NCBI GenBank assembly: GCA_024742395.1
Contig: JANSYO010000016.1
Location: 21,266-85,265, forward strand
Length of the DNA: 64,000 nucleotides
Direction: 5' to 3'
Source of the DNA: Cytophagales bacterium
Lineage (GTDB): Bacteria; Bacteroidota; Bacteroidia; Cytophagales; Spirosomataceae
The translations under genes and the position numbers were made by a program. Under the pieces are notes generated by a model. The model worked only from the letters and a program-made list of their open reading frames with translations, was not told the origin of the DNA and made no database searches. Every line of letters begins with the position of its first letter. Position 1 is the stretch's first letter. This document shows, one piece after another, positions 25,393 through 34,071 of the stretch.

Positions 25393-27051
25393 ATGTCCAG
25401 CAAAGAAGAAAAAGAAAGAAGTTTAAATTTTATTGAAGAGATTATTGAGGCTGACCTGGCCTCAGGAAAGCACGACAGCATACTTACGCGTTTCCCACCT
25501 GAGCCTAATGGTTATTTGCATATTGGCCACGCAAAGTCAATTTGCCTGAACTTTGGCCTTGCCAATAAATATGGAGGCGGCACTAATCTACGTTTTGACG
25601 ATACCAACCCGGTAACGGAAGACACAGAATACGTAGATTCGATAAAAGATGATGTCAAGTGGCTGGGCTTTAATTGGGTCAATGAGTTCTACGCATCTGA
25701 TTATTTTGATACCCTCTACGAGTATGCCGAAAAGCTAATCAATAAAGGACTGGCCTATGTTGACGAAACCAGCTCTGAAGAAATGGCTGAGCAGAAAGGT
25801 ACACCTACCGAGCCGGGAAAAAGAAATAAATTTTGCGAACGAAGCATTGAGGATAACCTTCGTATTTTCAGAGAAATGCGTGATGGTAAGCATCCTGAAG
25901 GCAGTATGGTGCTCAGGGCAAAAATTGACATGACTTCGTCAAACATGCTCATGCGAGACCCCATCATTTATCGAATCAAATTTGCCCACCATCACCGTAC
26001 CGGCGATAAGTGGTGCATTTATCCTATGTATGATTTGGCTCATGGCCAGTCAGATTCTATTGAACACATTACACATTCGGTTTGTACACTGGAGTTTGTT
26101 CCTCACAGAGAGCTATACAATTGGTTTATTGAGAAACTTGAAATTTTCCCTTCAAAACAATATGAGTTTGCTCGTCTAAACCTTGGATATACAGTAATGA
26201 GTAAGCGAAAACTTAAGCAACTGGTAGAGGAGAATTATGTGAGCGGATGGGACGATCCCCGTATGCCAACCATTTCAGGATTAAGAAGACGTGGATATAC
26301 GCCAAAATCAATTAGAGATTTTTGTGATAGAATAGGCATTGCCAAAAGAGACAACCTGATAGACGTTAGCCTGCTGGAGTTCTTTATCAGAGATCATCTC
26401 AATAAAATTTCCAGTCGTGTAATGGTAGTGAGCGATCCTCTAAAGGTAACCATCACAAATATTCCTGAAGGCCATGTTGAAAACTGTGAAATAGATAACA
26501 ATCCGGAGGACGAAGAAAGCGGAAGTCGTATTGTTCCTTTTGACAGAGTTATCTACATTGAGAAGGAAGATTTTATGGAAGACGCTCCTAAAAAGTATTT
26601 TAGACTCAAACCTGATGGTGTAGTACGTTTAAAAGGAGCTTACATTATTCAGTGCGATGAAGTCATAAAAGATGCTAGCGGAGAAGTAATTGAGCTAAAA
26701 TGTCATTATATAGAGAATAGTAAAAGCGGGCAGGACACTTCTGGCGTTAAGTGTAAAGGAGTTATTCACTGGGTGAGTGCTACGCACAATGTACCAGTAG
26801 AATTAAGGCTATATGATAGACTCTTCAAAGAAGAAGACGTGAATTCTTACGAAGGAGATTTCAAAGATCTTATCAATGAAAACTCACTGCAGATTGTCAC
26901 AGCCTATGCAGAGCCTAGTTTAAAGGACGCTACTCTGGAAGATAAATTTCAATTTATGCGTCAGGGATATTATGTTCTGGACAAAGATTCAAACGAAGAC
27001 AAAATTATCTTTAACAGAACGGTAGGTTTAAGAGACAGCTGGAAAAAATAA
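25393..27051 (+). CDS. glnS: Glutaminyl-tRNA synthetase
   Basis: A class I aminoacyl-tRNA synthetase that charges tRNA-Gln. The HIGH motif is at residues 43-46 (GYLHIGHAKS), and the KMSKS-equivalent VMSKRKL at 268-274; the C-terminal beta-barrel anticodon-binding domains complete it. Start ATG 25393 gives 552 aa, almost exactly the length of E. coli GlnS, and is preceded by a purine-rich AGAAGGGG; the frame is open further upstream but that DNA holds the promoter. Its presence implies direct glutaminylation rather than the GatCAB route for Gln. Confidence 0.97.
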   Translation: MSSKEEKERSLNFIEEIIEADLASGKHDSILTRFPPEPNGYLHIGHAKSICLNFGLANKYGGGTNLRFDDTNPVTEDTEYVDSIKDDVKWLGFNWVNEFYASDYFDTLYEYAEKLINKGLAYVDETSSEEMAEQKGTPTEPGKRNKFCERSIEDNLRIFREMRDGKHPEGSMVLRAKIDMTSSNMLMRDPIIYRIKFAHHHRTGDKWCIYPMYDLAHGQSDSIEHITHSVCTLEFVPHRELYNWFIEKLEIFPSKQYEFARLNLGYTVMSKRKLKQLVEENYVSGWDDPRMPTISGLRRRGYTPKSIRDFCDRIGIAKRDNLIDVSLLEFFIRDHLNKISSRVMVVSDPLKVTITNIPEGHVENCEIDNNPEDEESGSRIVPFDRVIYIEKEDFMEDAPKKYFRLKPDGVVRLKGAYIIQCDEVIKDASGEVIELKCHYIENSKSGQDTSGVKCKGVIHWVSATHNVPVELRLYDRLFKEEDVNSYEGDFKDLINENSLQIVTAYAEPSLKDATLEDKFQFMRQGYYVLDKDSNEDKIIFNRTVGLRDSWKK

Positions 27052-27148
27052 ACAACATAATAGGGGTTTAAATAAATTTGATTGTCTTTAAAATAATAGA
27101 TGCAACCCATCCGCTCTATTAATTCATCTAAATCAGAAAAATAACAAT

Positions 27149-27559
27149 ATGAGAACTATTCTAACCGCCTTTTGTCTTTTCTTCGTTTTATCTGCTTCTG
27201 CAGAAAACATTTTTGAAATCAGTTCTGAGAATTTGGAAAATGAATTTGCAGAAATAAATCAAATTGAGGCTATGGTCCTTGATGCAGACGTAGATCTGAA
27301 AGGACTTCAAGAAATTGATAGAACACTTGCCGCTAAATTAGACGAGAGTGTAGCTGCCTCTTTAACACAAACAGCAGATGACATGCCTATCTTAGGGCCA
27401 TTCTGGTGGGGGTGTTGTTTAGGAATCGTAGGGTTTCTTGTAGTCTATTTAGTGACAGACAATGATAAAGCCCAAGTCAAAAACGCATTATTGGGTTGCA
27501 TTGTTGGTACGTTGGTCTTCGGAAGCGTATGGGCACTATGGAATCCATGGGCTTGGTAA
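27149..27559 (+). CDS. Small secreted/membrane protein of unknown function
   Basis: A 136-aa protein I do not recognise. It has a Sec signal peptide (cleavage likely after residue 18, ASA-EN), an acidic region rich in Glu, Asp and Leu (~20-80), and two C-terminal hydrophobic helices (~83-103 and ~112-131) joined by a short charged loop, ending in NPWAW. The first helix starts PFWWGCC; another Cys is at 117. It lies 62 bases upstream of a TonB receptor on the same strand, so it may be co-expressed. A TAAATTTG element at 27073-27080 is a possible -7 promoter box. Confidence 0.7.
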   Translation: MRTILTAFCLFFVLSASAENIFEISSENLENEFAEINQIEAMVLDADVDLKGLQEIDRTLAAKLDESVAASLTQTADDMPILGPFWWGCCLGIVGFLVVYLVTDNDKAQVKNALLGCIVGTLVFGSVWALWNPWAW

Positions 27560-27621
27560 GAGCTATTTTCTACTGATTTCATTAGCTTTGATGTATCAAA
27601 TCACCCGATCCGTTAAAGCTA

Positions 27622-29670
27622 ATGAAGTTATTTACAGGAGTATTTCTATTCCTATTTTCTACTCTTTCGTATTCTCAGGAAAAAAAAGATTCTCTACAAA
27701 GTCGAAATCTTGAAGAGGTTGCAGTAAAGGCTTTTGCTGCAGACAGACCCTTAATTGAAGTGGCCGCCCCTATTCACATCATCGGGCCAAAAGAGCTGGA
27801 CAGATTTGAAAATACGGACCTCTTAAATTCCATTAATCAATATCCCGGCATAAGAATGGAAGAGCGTTCTCCCGGTTCTTATCGCCTTTCTATAAGAGGA
27901 AGCTCTGTCAGGTCTCCTTTTGGAGTTAGAAATGTCAAAGTCTACTGGAATGACATCCCTCTTACAGATGCAAATGGTATTACTTATTTTAATCAAATGG
28001 ATATGAATACCTTTCAGGGAATAGAGATTCTGAGAGGGCCTTCTGCAAGTATATACGGGGCCGGAATTGGTGGCGTACTATTATTAGACACTAAAGCAGG
28101 AAACGTTAAAAATCAAAAGACCAGCAGTTTAGCTGTCAACTCACTTTTTGGTTCATACAATACACAAAACAGATCTGTTACTTTTAAGAGTGCTTCAAAG
28201 AAAATTAATACACTTTTAAATTATTCTCATGCGGGTACTGGTGGCTACCGAGACCACTCAGCCATGAGAAGAGATGTTGTTAATTGGCGAAGCAGCTTTT
28301 TCTTAAATGATAAATTCACCACTCATTTGTTTAGTTACTATGGCGATCTGGTATATCAAACTCCCGGAGGACTGAATCTTGATCAAAAAAACGAAAACAG
28401 AAGATGGGCCAGACAGGCAACTAAGTTTACTCCCAGTTCTGAAGAACAAAAAGCAGCCATTTATCAAAAACAATTCAGTTTTGGTATTACGCAAGAAATG
28501 CATCTCAGTAGTACATTTACATCCAAAATATCGGTTTGGGGTACAAAGGCAGACCTGAAGAATCCATTCATTACCAATTACGAAATACGGGATCAAAAGT
28601 CAATTGGCATAAGAAACAGTAACAGCTGGCAGATTACCCAGAACACAAAATTTGTCACCGGTTTTGAAATCCAGCAAACCAACTCCGACTTTGAAGTCTA
28701 TGACAATGATGGTGGAAAAACGGCAGCCGTTCAATTCAAAGAGACCGTCAATGCAAATCAAAGCTCCATTTTTGGACAGTTAGATTTTACATTGCCCATG
28801 GAAACCTTCCTTACTGCTGGATTAAGTATCAATAACCAAAACTATGACTACCGAAGAGAAGCAGGAATAGAGGTAAAAGAAAGCTCAAAAGTCCCTGTAA
28901 TGCCGCGAATCTCTCTCCTGAAAAAATTAAGTAAGGGCCTGTCGGCATTTGGTAGTATTTCAGGAGGCTACTCTCCACCTACGGTTCAGGAGCTGGTGAC
29001 AATCTATGAGGATCCTGCCGCAAACTTAAGCCCACTGGAAGCCGAAACAGGAACCAATTACGAATTGGGTCTGAAGGGGCAAAAAAGTCTTTTCTATTAT
29101 GAAATTGTGGTATATCGTCTTGATATGAACAATGCCATTGTGAGAGCAATTAACTCTATTGAAAGAGAATATTTTCGCAATGCCGGTAAAGCGAAACAAT
29201 CTGGTTTGGAAATTTTAGGTAAATACCAAAAGTCTTTGGGTCAAAAGCTTCATTTAGATGCTTTGGTTTCAGCCGATCTCAAAAATTACGAATACATTGA
29301 ATTCAGTGATGGAGAGGATATCTTTAATGGCAACAAAATCCCATCGGTACCGAATCAAACTTTCACAATAGGATTAGACCTGGCTCATGTTTCTGGTTTG
29401 TATTTTCATAACAATCTGAATGTGGTAGGCGATATTCCGCTAAATGATGAAAATACCGTTTATGCAGATAGCTACAGCTTATACAATGCCCGTTTAGGTT
29501 GGAAAAAAGCATTCAATTCATTCATTATCAATGTTTATACGGGAGGAAACAATCTGCTAAATACAGATTATAGTCTTGGTAATGACATCAATGCTTTCGG
29601 TAACAGATTCTATAACCCGGCCGCCACAAGAAACTGGAATGGTGGCTTTAGTTTAGAACTTCGTTTTTAA
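27622..29670 (+). CDS. TonB-dependent outer-membrane receptor (siderophore/iron-type)
   Basis: A 682-aa TonB-dependent receptor with a Sec signal (about 1-18), a short NLEEVAVKAF TonB-box-like stretch, a plug domain (~45-160: PGIRMEERSPGSYRLSIRGS, GIEILRGPSASIYGAGIGG) and a 22-stranded barrel ending in a C-terminal Phe (SLELRF). There is no CarboxypepD_reg-like domain, unlike the receptor at 18607. The sequence is of the COG4771/COG4772 iron-transport type, but the real ligand is unknown. It follows the small membrane protein by 62 bases and precedes two pirin genes by 54 bases. Confidence 0.9.
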   Translation: MKLFTGVFLFLFSTLSYSQEKKDSLQSRNLEEVAVKAFAADRPLIEVAAPIHIIGPKELDRFENTDLLNSINQYPGIRMEERSPGSYRLSIRGSSVRSPFGVRNVKVYWNDIPLTDANGITYFNQMDMNTFQGIEILRGPSASIYGAGIGGVLLLDTKAGNVKNQKTSSLAVNSLFGSYNTQNRSVTFKSASKKINTLLNYSHAGTGGYRDHSAMRRDVVNWRSSFFLNDKFTTHLFSYYGDLVYQTPGGLNLDQKNENRRWARQATKFTPSSEEQKAAIYQKQFSFGITQEMHLSSTFTSKISVWGTKADLKNPFITNYEIRDQKSIGIRNSNSWQITQNTKFVTGFEIQQTNSDFEVYDNDGGKTAAVQFKETVNANQSSIFGQLDFTLPMETFLTAGLSINNQNYDYRREAGIEVKESSKVPVMPRISLLKKLSKGLSAFGSISGGYSPPTVQELVTIYEDPAANLSPLEAETGTNYELGLKGQKSLFYYEIVVYRLDMNNAIVRAINSIEREYFRNAGKAKQSGLEILGKYQKSLGQKLHLDALVSADLKNYEYIEFSDGEDIFNGNKIPSVPNQTFTIGLDLAHVSGLYFHNNLNVVGDIPLNDENTVYADSYSLYNARLGWKKAFNSFIINVYTGGNNLLNTDYSLGNDINAFGNRFYNPAATRNWNGGFSLELRF

Positions 29671-29724
29671 TGAACTTAATTTCAATATAAATGTTAATAC
29701 ATTAAATACATTTACATTTATATC

Positions 29725-30441
29725 ATGGAAAAGATCATACATAGAGCAGGTAGCCGCGGACATGCCAATCATGGCTGGTTAAATACATACCATACATTTA
29801 GTTTTGCCAATTACCATAACCCTGAGCGAATACACTTCGGTGCTTTAAGAGTACTCAACGATGATGAGGTTAGCGGTGGAATGGGGTTTGGAACGCATCC
29901 TCACGACAACATGGAAATTGTCAGTATTCCACTTGAAGGTTCATTGGAGCATCAAGACAGTATGGGTAACAAAACAGTGATCAGAAAGGGGGAAGTTCAG
30001 ATCATGTCAGCTGGTACAGGCGTTAGACACTCAGAAAAAAATCACTCAAACACCGATCCGGTTAAATTCCTTCAAATCTGGGTTTTCCCGGAAGAAAAGG
30101 GCATTGAGCCCAATTATGATCAAAAGTTTTTTGAAGCCTCAGAAAGGCAAAATAAGATTCAAACCGTCGTCTCTCCAATAGACAGCATAGATGGTGGAGT
30201 AAAAATTCATCAGCAAAGTTGGTTTTCTCTATCTGATATTCAAACAACGAATGATGTTACTTATACGATGCACAATAAAAAGAATGGCCTATACCTTTTG
30301 GTATTGGAAGGAAAAATTTCAGTTGCAGAAGAAACTCTCGAAAAAAGAGATGGGATAGGATTGAATGGGGTGGATAAAATTGTAATAGCTGCTACAGAGA
30401 ACGCTGAGATTCTTTTGATGGAAGTACCTATGTTCGCATAA
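29725..30441 (+). CDS. Pirin family protein (first copy)
   Basis: A 238-aa bicupin of the pirin/YhaK type. The metal site is complete in the N-terminal cupin: His58 and His60 in THPHDN, and His102 and Glu104 in RHSE. Some pirins are quercetin 2,3-dioxygenases, but most have undefined roles in redox or stress. No signal peptide. It is followed after 11 bases by a second pirin gene and is in the same direction as the upstream TonB receptor. Confidence 0.92.
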   Translation: MEKIIHRAGSRGHANHGWLNTYHTFSFANYHNPERIHFGALRVLNDDEVSGGMGFGTHPHDNMEIVSIPLEGSLEHQDSMGNKTVIRKGEVQIMSAGTGVRHSEKNHSNTDPVKFLQIWVFPEEKGIEPNYDQKFFEASERQNKIQTVVSPIDSIDGGVKIHQQSWFSLSDIQTTNDVTYTMHNKKNGLYLLVLEGKISVAEETLEKRDGIGLNGVDKIVIAATENAEILLMEVPMFA

Positions 30442-30452
30442 ATGATAACGCT

Positions 30453-31307
30453 ATGAAAAATAGAAAAATAAAAAGAATATTAAGTGCAAACAGGCAGCCT
30501 ATGGGTGAACATCAAATGTATCAGCCATTGCCTAATCACGAATTTAATAGCATAGATCCCTTCTTACTGGTTCACCATCATGGACCACATAAATTTGCTC
30601 CATATAATCAGGGATTACCCTTTGGACCTCACCCACATAGAGGCTTTGAAACCCTTACGTTTATTTATTCAGGGGAGATTGAACATGCAGATAGTCAAGG
30701 ACACACATCTGCAATTGCTCCGGGCGGAGTACAATGGATGACCGCAGGAAGAGGCATTGTTCATTCAGAAAATATTCCTCAACATCTGCGTGAGAATGGA
30801 GGTGAAATGGAGATTATTCAATTGTGGATGAACTTACCAAAGAAGTTAAAAATGACACCTCCTGCTTATCAAGGACTTCAGGCAGAGAACATCCCTGTTG
30901 CTTTCTCTGAAGATGGCCTGGTAGAAACACAAATTATTTCCGGGAATTTTAAGGATTTAATTGGCCCGGCCAAATCATTAACCAATCTACAGGTTCTGAA
31001 TGTTAAAGCGAATAAAGGAGGAAAGGAGACGTATATTATACCTGATTCAAGCAATATTCTCTTCTATGTTTTACATGGAGAAGTTAAAGTTAACGGAAAA
31101 CTCGCTATTGATCATCAACTGGTAGAATTTGTAAATTCTGGTGAAACCATTGAGATAGAAACATCTGCGAAAAGCCGCTTTATTCTTGCCTCCGGTGAGC
31201 CGCTCAATGAACCTGTAGTATCTCAAGGCCCGTTTGTAATGAATAACACCACAGAAATACTTCAGGCTATGCGTGATTATCAAATGGGAAAAATGGGTGT
31301 GATGTAA
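30453..31307 (+). CDS. Pirin family protein (second copy)
   Basis: A 284-aa pirin with the classical layout: His60 and His62 in PHPHRGFE, His104 and Glu106 in VHSE, and a C-terminal pirin_C domain (GEPLNEPVVSQGPFVMN). It differs enough from its neighbour at 29725 (which is shorter and has a YhaK-like C-terminus) that the two are old paralogues rather than a recent duplication. They form one transcription unit, probably ending at the inverted repeat at 31331. Confidence 0.92.
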   Translation: MKNRKIKRILSANRQPMGEHQMYQPLPNHEFNSIDPFLLVHHHGPHKFAPYNQGLPFGPHPHRGFETLTFIYSGEIEHADSQGHTSAIAPGGVQWMTAGRGIVHSENIPQHLRENGGEMEIIQLWMNLPKKLKMTPPAYQGLQAENIPVAFSEDGLVETQIISGNFKDLIGPAKSLTNLQVLNVKANKGGKETYIIPDSSNILFYVLHGEVKVNGKLAIDHQLVEFVNSGETIEIETSAKSRFILASGEPLNEPVVSQGPFVMNNTTEILQAMRDYQMGKMGVM

Positions 31308-31330
31308 GAAAGCTTATTAACAAAACATTT

Positions 31331-31368
31331 TAACAGAGAGAGTAATTTTTTAATCATTCTCTCTGTTA
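31331..31368. promoter_or_regulatory. 11-bp perfect inverted repeat between pirin and TlpA-like genes
   Basis: TAACAGAGAGA (31331-31341) and TCTCTCTGTTA (31358-31368) are exact reverse complements separated by an AT-rich 16-base loop. It may be a terminator for the pirins, but lacks a T-run; it also lies directly upstream of a TATTTTTG box (31381-31388) 21 bases before the TlpA-like gene, where an operator would sit. The sequence does not decide. Confidence 0.45.
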
Positions 31369-31409
31369 GAGAATTAAATGTATTTTTGCGAATCAATTAT
31401 CTATAGTAA

Positions 31410-32600
31410 ATGACGCTTCTAAAAAACTTTAAGAAAACTGCTTTTGTACTTTTCATCGGATTAACTGTTTTCAGTTTTTCATGTAATTCACAAAACAGTG
31501 AAAGCACTGATCAAATCGCCACGGGACTTCCTTTAACAATCAAAGGAACCGTCAAAAGTGAAATACCCGAAAAAGTTTATTTAGAGCGTATGAATGAAAG
31601 GAACATCGCTACTCGCGTTGACTCCTCCGATATTTCTTCTGACAGAACTTTCTCCTTTAATACCATGATTCCTGAACCGGGAATCTATCAGGTAAATATT
31701 GACTCGCAGCAAATAATCGGTTTAATTCTTGATGGCGGTGAGAATCTGACAATTACAGCAGATGGAATGTCTAGTCCTGATAAAATGCCTGAATATACTT
31801 TAGAAGGCTCAGACAACATGAAGCGTTTTGATGCGGTTTTGAAAGAGGCTCAAAACTTTAATCAATTGAAAGTTTCTTTGGAAGAGGAGTTTAAATCCGC
31901 AAACTCAAAGAAGCAAGAAGAACTTCGTCAACAATACCAAATGGCCTTTCAAAATCATAGAGAAACGATAAAGCCAATGATAAGTGAGATGGGTACTTCT
32001 TTGGCCGGAATCATCTCAGCAAATAATTTCCTTAGCATGGAACTGGACGGTCCATACATGACCGAATTAAAAAATAAACTACTGGCCGAAGGTAAAAAGC
32101 ATTACTTCGCCGACTTATTTGTACAAACCGTAAACAGGCAATCTGCAGGATTGGAAGGAACTCCTGCACCTGACTTTGATCTAGTAAATCTGAAAGGAGA
32201 AAAAGTAAAACTTAGCGATTACAGAGGCAAAACTGTCATTCTTGACTTCTGGGCTACCTGGTGTGGACCTTGTATTCGCTCATTTCCGGGTATGAAGCAA
32301 GCAAAAGATAAGTATGCTAACAATCCCAATGTTGAATTCTTATTCATAAATACTTTTGAAAGAGTGGCAGAAGATCAGTGGTCTAACCACGTGCAGGACT
32401 TCATTAATAAAAGAGGCTATGACTATCTGAACCCACCACTTGATTTTGGAAATCAAACAGCTCTAAATTATGGAGTAGAGGGTATCCCAGCCAAATTTTG
32501 TATTGACCCGGAAGGAAATATCAAGCATAAGAGCACTGGTTTCCTTGGCTCTTCAGAAGCCGTCTATGCAGAAATGGTTGAATGGGTAGAAGGTAAATAA
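31410..32600 (+). CDS. TlpA-like thioredoxin-fold lipoprotein with N-terminal DUF4369-like domain
   Basis: A 396-aa lipoprotein (lipobox ending FSFSC, Cys25) that would act in the periplasm as a thiol-disulfide oxidoreductase. Residues ~40-130 form a DUF4369-like beta domain (LTIKGTVKSEIPEKVYLER), ~130-240 are helical, and the C-terminal ~250-396 is a TlpA/ResA-type thioredoxin domain with the active site WCGPC (Cys285, Cys288) and the cis-Pro in EGIPAKF. This architecture is common in Bacteroidota, where such proteins probably serve disulfide reduction or cytochrome c maturation. It stands alone, with a possible -7 box at 31381-31388. Confidence 0.9.
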   Translation: MTLLKNFKKTAFVLFIGLTVFSFSCNSQNSESTDQIATGLPLTIKGTVKSEIPEKVYLERMNERNIATRVDSSDISSDRTFSFNTMIPEPGIYQVNIDSQQIIGLILDGGENLTITADGMSSPDKMPEYTLEGSDNMKRFDAVLKEAQNFNQLKVSLEEEFKSANSKKQEELRQQYQMAFQNHRETIKPMISEMGTSLAGIISANNFLSMELDGPYMTELKNKLLAEGKKHYFADLFVQTVNRQSAGLEGTPAPDFDLVNLKGEKVKLSDYRGKTVILDFWATWCGPCIRSFPGMKQAKDKYANNPNVEFLFINTFERVAEDQWSNHVQDFINKRGYDYLNPPLDFGNQTALNYGVEGIPAKFCIDPEGNIKHKSTGFLGSSEAVYAEMVEWVEGK

Positions 32601-32609
32601 TTCAAAATA

Positions 32610-32969
32610 CTAATACAGACTCTTTTCTATCTTTCTAAATACCAGAAAGAGTAGAAAACCTATGATTACTCCTATTCCATCGGCTAAGGCATCGTACCAG
32701 TCAAAAGAACGATGAAAATGAACCGGTAAAGCTCCTTGAATAAATTCAACAGCCACTCCGAAAAGTATAGAAAGTACTATCACTAAAATTCTATTTTCGG
32801 AGGCCCAAAGCCATAGAAAAGACACGCCCGCAAAAGCAATGAAATGAGCTAGTTTGTCATCTACCGTAGGTAACTCTTCACTTGGCATTACACATAAACC
32901 AAGTACAAAAAGACTATACGCAATAGCCAGGTAAGGCCTTTTTAGGATGGCAAACAGAAATGAAAACAT
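32610..32969 (-). CDS. VanZ family membrane protein
   Basis: A 119-aa protein with about four membrane helices and the VanZ-like pattern: a K-L-A-H-F-I-A-F segment in helix 2, then VEFIQGALPVHFHRSFDWYDALADGIGVIIGF. Family members are named for teicoplanin-resistance VanZ, but small stand-alone forms are widespread and not linked to resistance. It is 9 bases downstream of the acyl-ACP desaturase gene on the same strand and is likely co-transcribed. Confidence 0.85.
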   Translation of the reverse strand: MFSFLFAILKRPYLAIAYSLFVLGLCVMPSEELPTVDDKLAHFIAFAGVSFLWLWASENRILVIVLSILFGVAVEFIQGALPVHFHRSFDWYDALADGIGVIIGFLLFLVFRKIEKSLY

Positions 32970-32978
32970 GTAAATAAA

Positions 32979-33974
32979 CTAGCGTGTAATCCAGCTAAAT
33001 TCATACTCTAGCTCAGGTACTCTGGTACGCTCAGCCACTCTTCTTAGTCTTGCAGGAAGAGCCAGAATATAATCTCTTGCCTTTTCAGCCTGTTCGGTAA
33101 TGTTTCTCATATCTTCAATTTTCCAGTCTATAATTAGACTTTCCATAATATCGATATAATCTATAGCGGTATAAACACCCAGCCTTTGAGCAGCATCTGA
33201 AAAGTGTGAGAATGTTTGTCCAATCTTCACACCTGTTTCTCTTAGAAAATGAGCAGGCATTACAATTTTTTCACGCATCATATATTCAAAGGCAAGCATC
33301 ATTTCTGAAGGATCAATTTCAAATATCTTACTCACAAAGGCCTTGTATGCTTTATAATGCCTCATTTCATCTGCAGCAATAACACCACAAATCTTAGATA
33401 AGGTATTGTTCCCATATTGTTTTGAAAGAGAAGCCGTACGTCTATGAGAAATATTTGTAGCAAGTTCCTGAAAAGAGGTATATACAAAGTTCTTGTATGG
33501 ATCTGTCCCGGTACCTATATCGAAACCGTCGGCAATAAGGTATTGCGTAGATGTTTCCATTTCACGCATGTTCACTCTACCAGATAAATATAAATATTTA
33601 TTTAATAAGTCGCCATGTCTGTTCTCTTCCGCAGACCACCATCTTACCCATTTAGCCCAGCCTTGCGGGTCTTTATCATTCTCTACTCCTTCTACGCTCA
33701 TTAACCACGATTCATAGGTAGGCAATGCTTCTTCAGTGATAGTATCACCAATCAATACTGCTATATAATCGTAAGGTAGCTCTCTGCATGATTCCTGAAG
33801 CAATTTAATGTCTGTCAGAAAATCCTCAGAATCAGACTCCGGTAAAAAGTCTGACGGCTGCCAGTTTTTATCTATCGGCTTTAAATACTGTCCAATCAAA
33901 TCATCCATCTTTAATCCGATGAATTTCATTACCTCAATTCTGGAAGCTGGTAGTTGCATAATGGTATGGGTCAA
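32979..33974 (-). CDS. Acyl-ACP desaturase (di-iron, FA_desaturase_2 family)
   Basis: A soluble di-iron stearoyl-ACP-type desaturase that introduces a double bond into acyl chains on acyl carrier protein. Both iron-ligand pairs are visible: EENRH (116-120) and DEMRH (202-206), with further ligand Glu170 preceding His177. Length of 331 aa fits the family. The Met at 33959 is an alternative start. It diverges from plsC, another membrane-lipid gene; each has a TACCTTTG promoter element in the 97-base spacer, hinting at shared control of membrane composition. Confidence 0.93.
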   Translation of the reverse strand: MTHTIMQLPASRIEVMKFIGLKMDDLIGQYLKPIDKNWQPSDFLPESDSEDFLTDIKLLQESCRELPYDYIAVLIGDTITEEALPTYESWLMSVEGVENDKDPQGWAKWVRWWSAEENRHGDLLNKYLYLSGRVNMREMETSTQYLIADGFDIGTGTDPYKNFVYTSFQELATNISHRRTASLSKQYGNNTLSKICGVIAADEMRHYKAYKAFVSKIFEIDPSEMMLAFEYMMREKIVMPAHFLRETGVKIGQTFSHFSDAAQRLGVYTAIDYIDIMESLIIDWKIEDMRNITEQAEKARDYILALPARLRRVAERTRVPELEYEFSWITR

Positions 33975-33995
33975 ATCTAAAATTAGAATCTTTTA

Positions 33996-34049
33996 CAAAG
34001 GTAGTCAAATAAAGAAGTGTGTACGAATGATCTCAAAGAATTACCTTTG
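33996..34049. promoter_or_regulatory. Divergent promoter elements for desaturase and plsC
   Basis: TACCTTTG occurs on the minus strand at 33996-34003 (towards the desaturase) and on the plus strand at 34042-34049 (towards plsC), both perfect TAnnTTTG matches at 20-25 bases from the start codons. No convincing TTTG -33 element was found at the right distance for either. Confidence 0.4.
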
Positions 34050-34071
34050 CCATTGGTACCAATGATTACAA

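Noticed and set aside
33996..34049. Full -33/-7 promoters for the desaturase and plsC
   Set aside because: Only the TAnnTTTG parts are convincing; a matching TTTG at the expected distance was not found on either side, so only the -7 boxes are reported.
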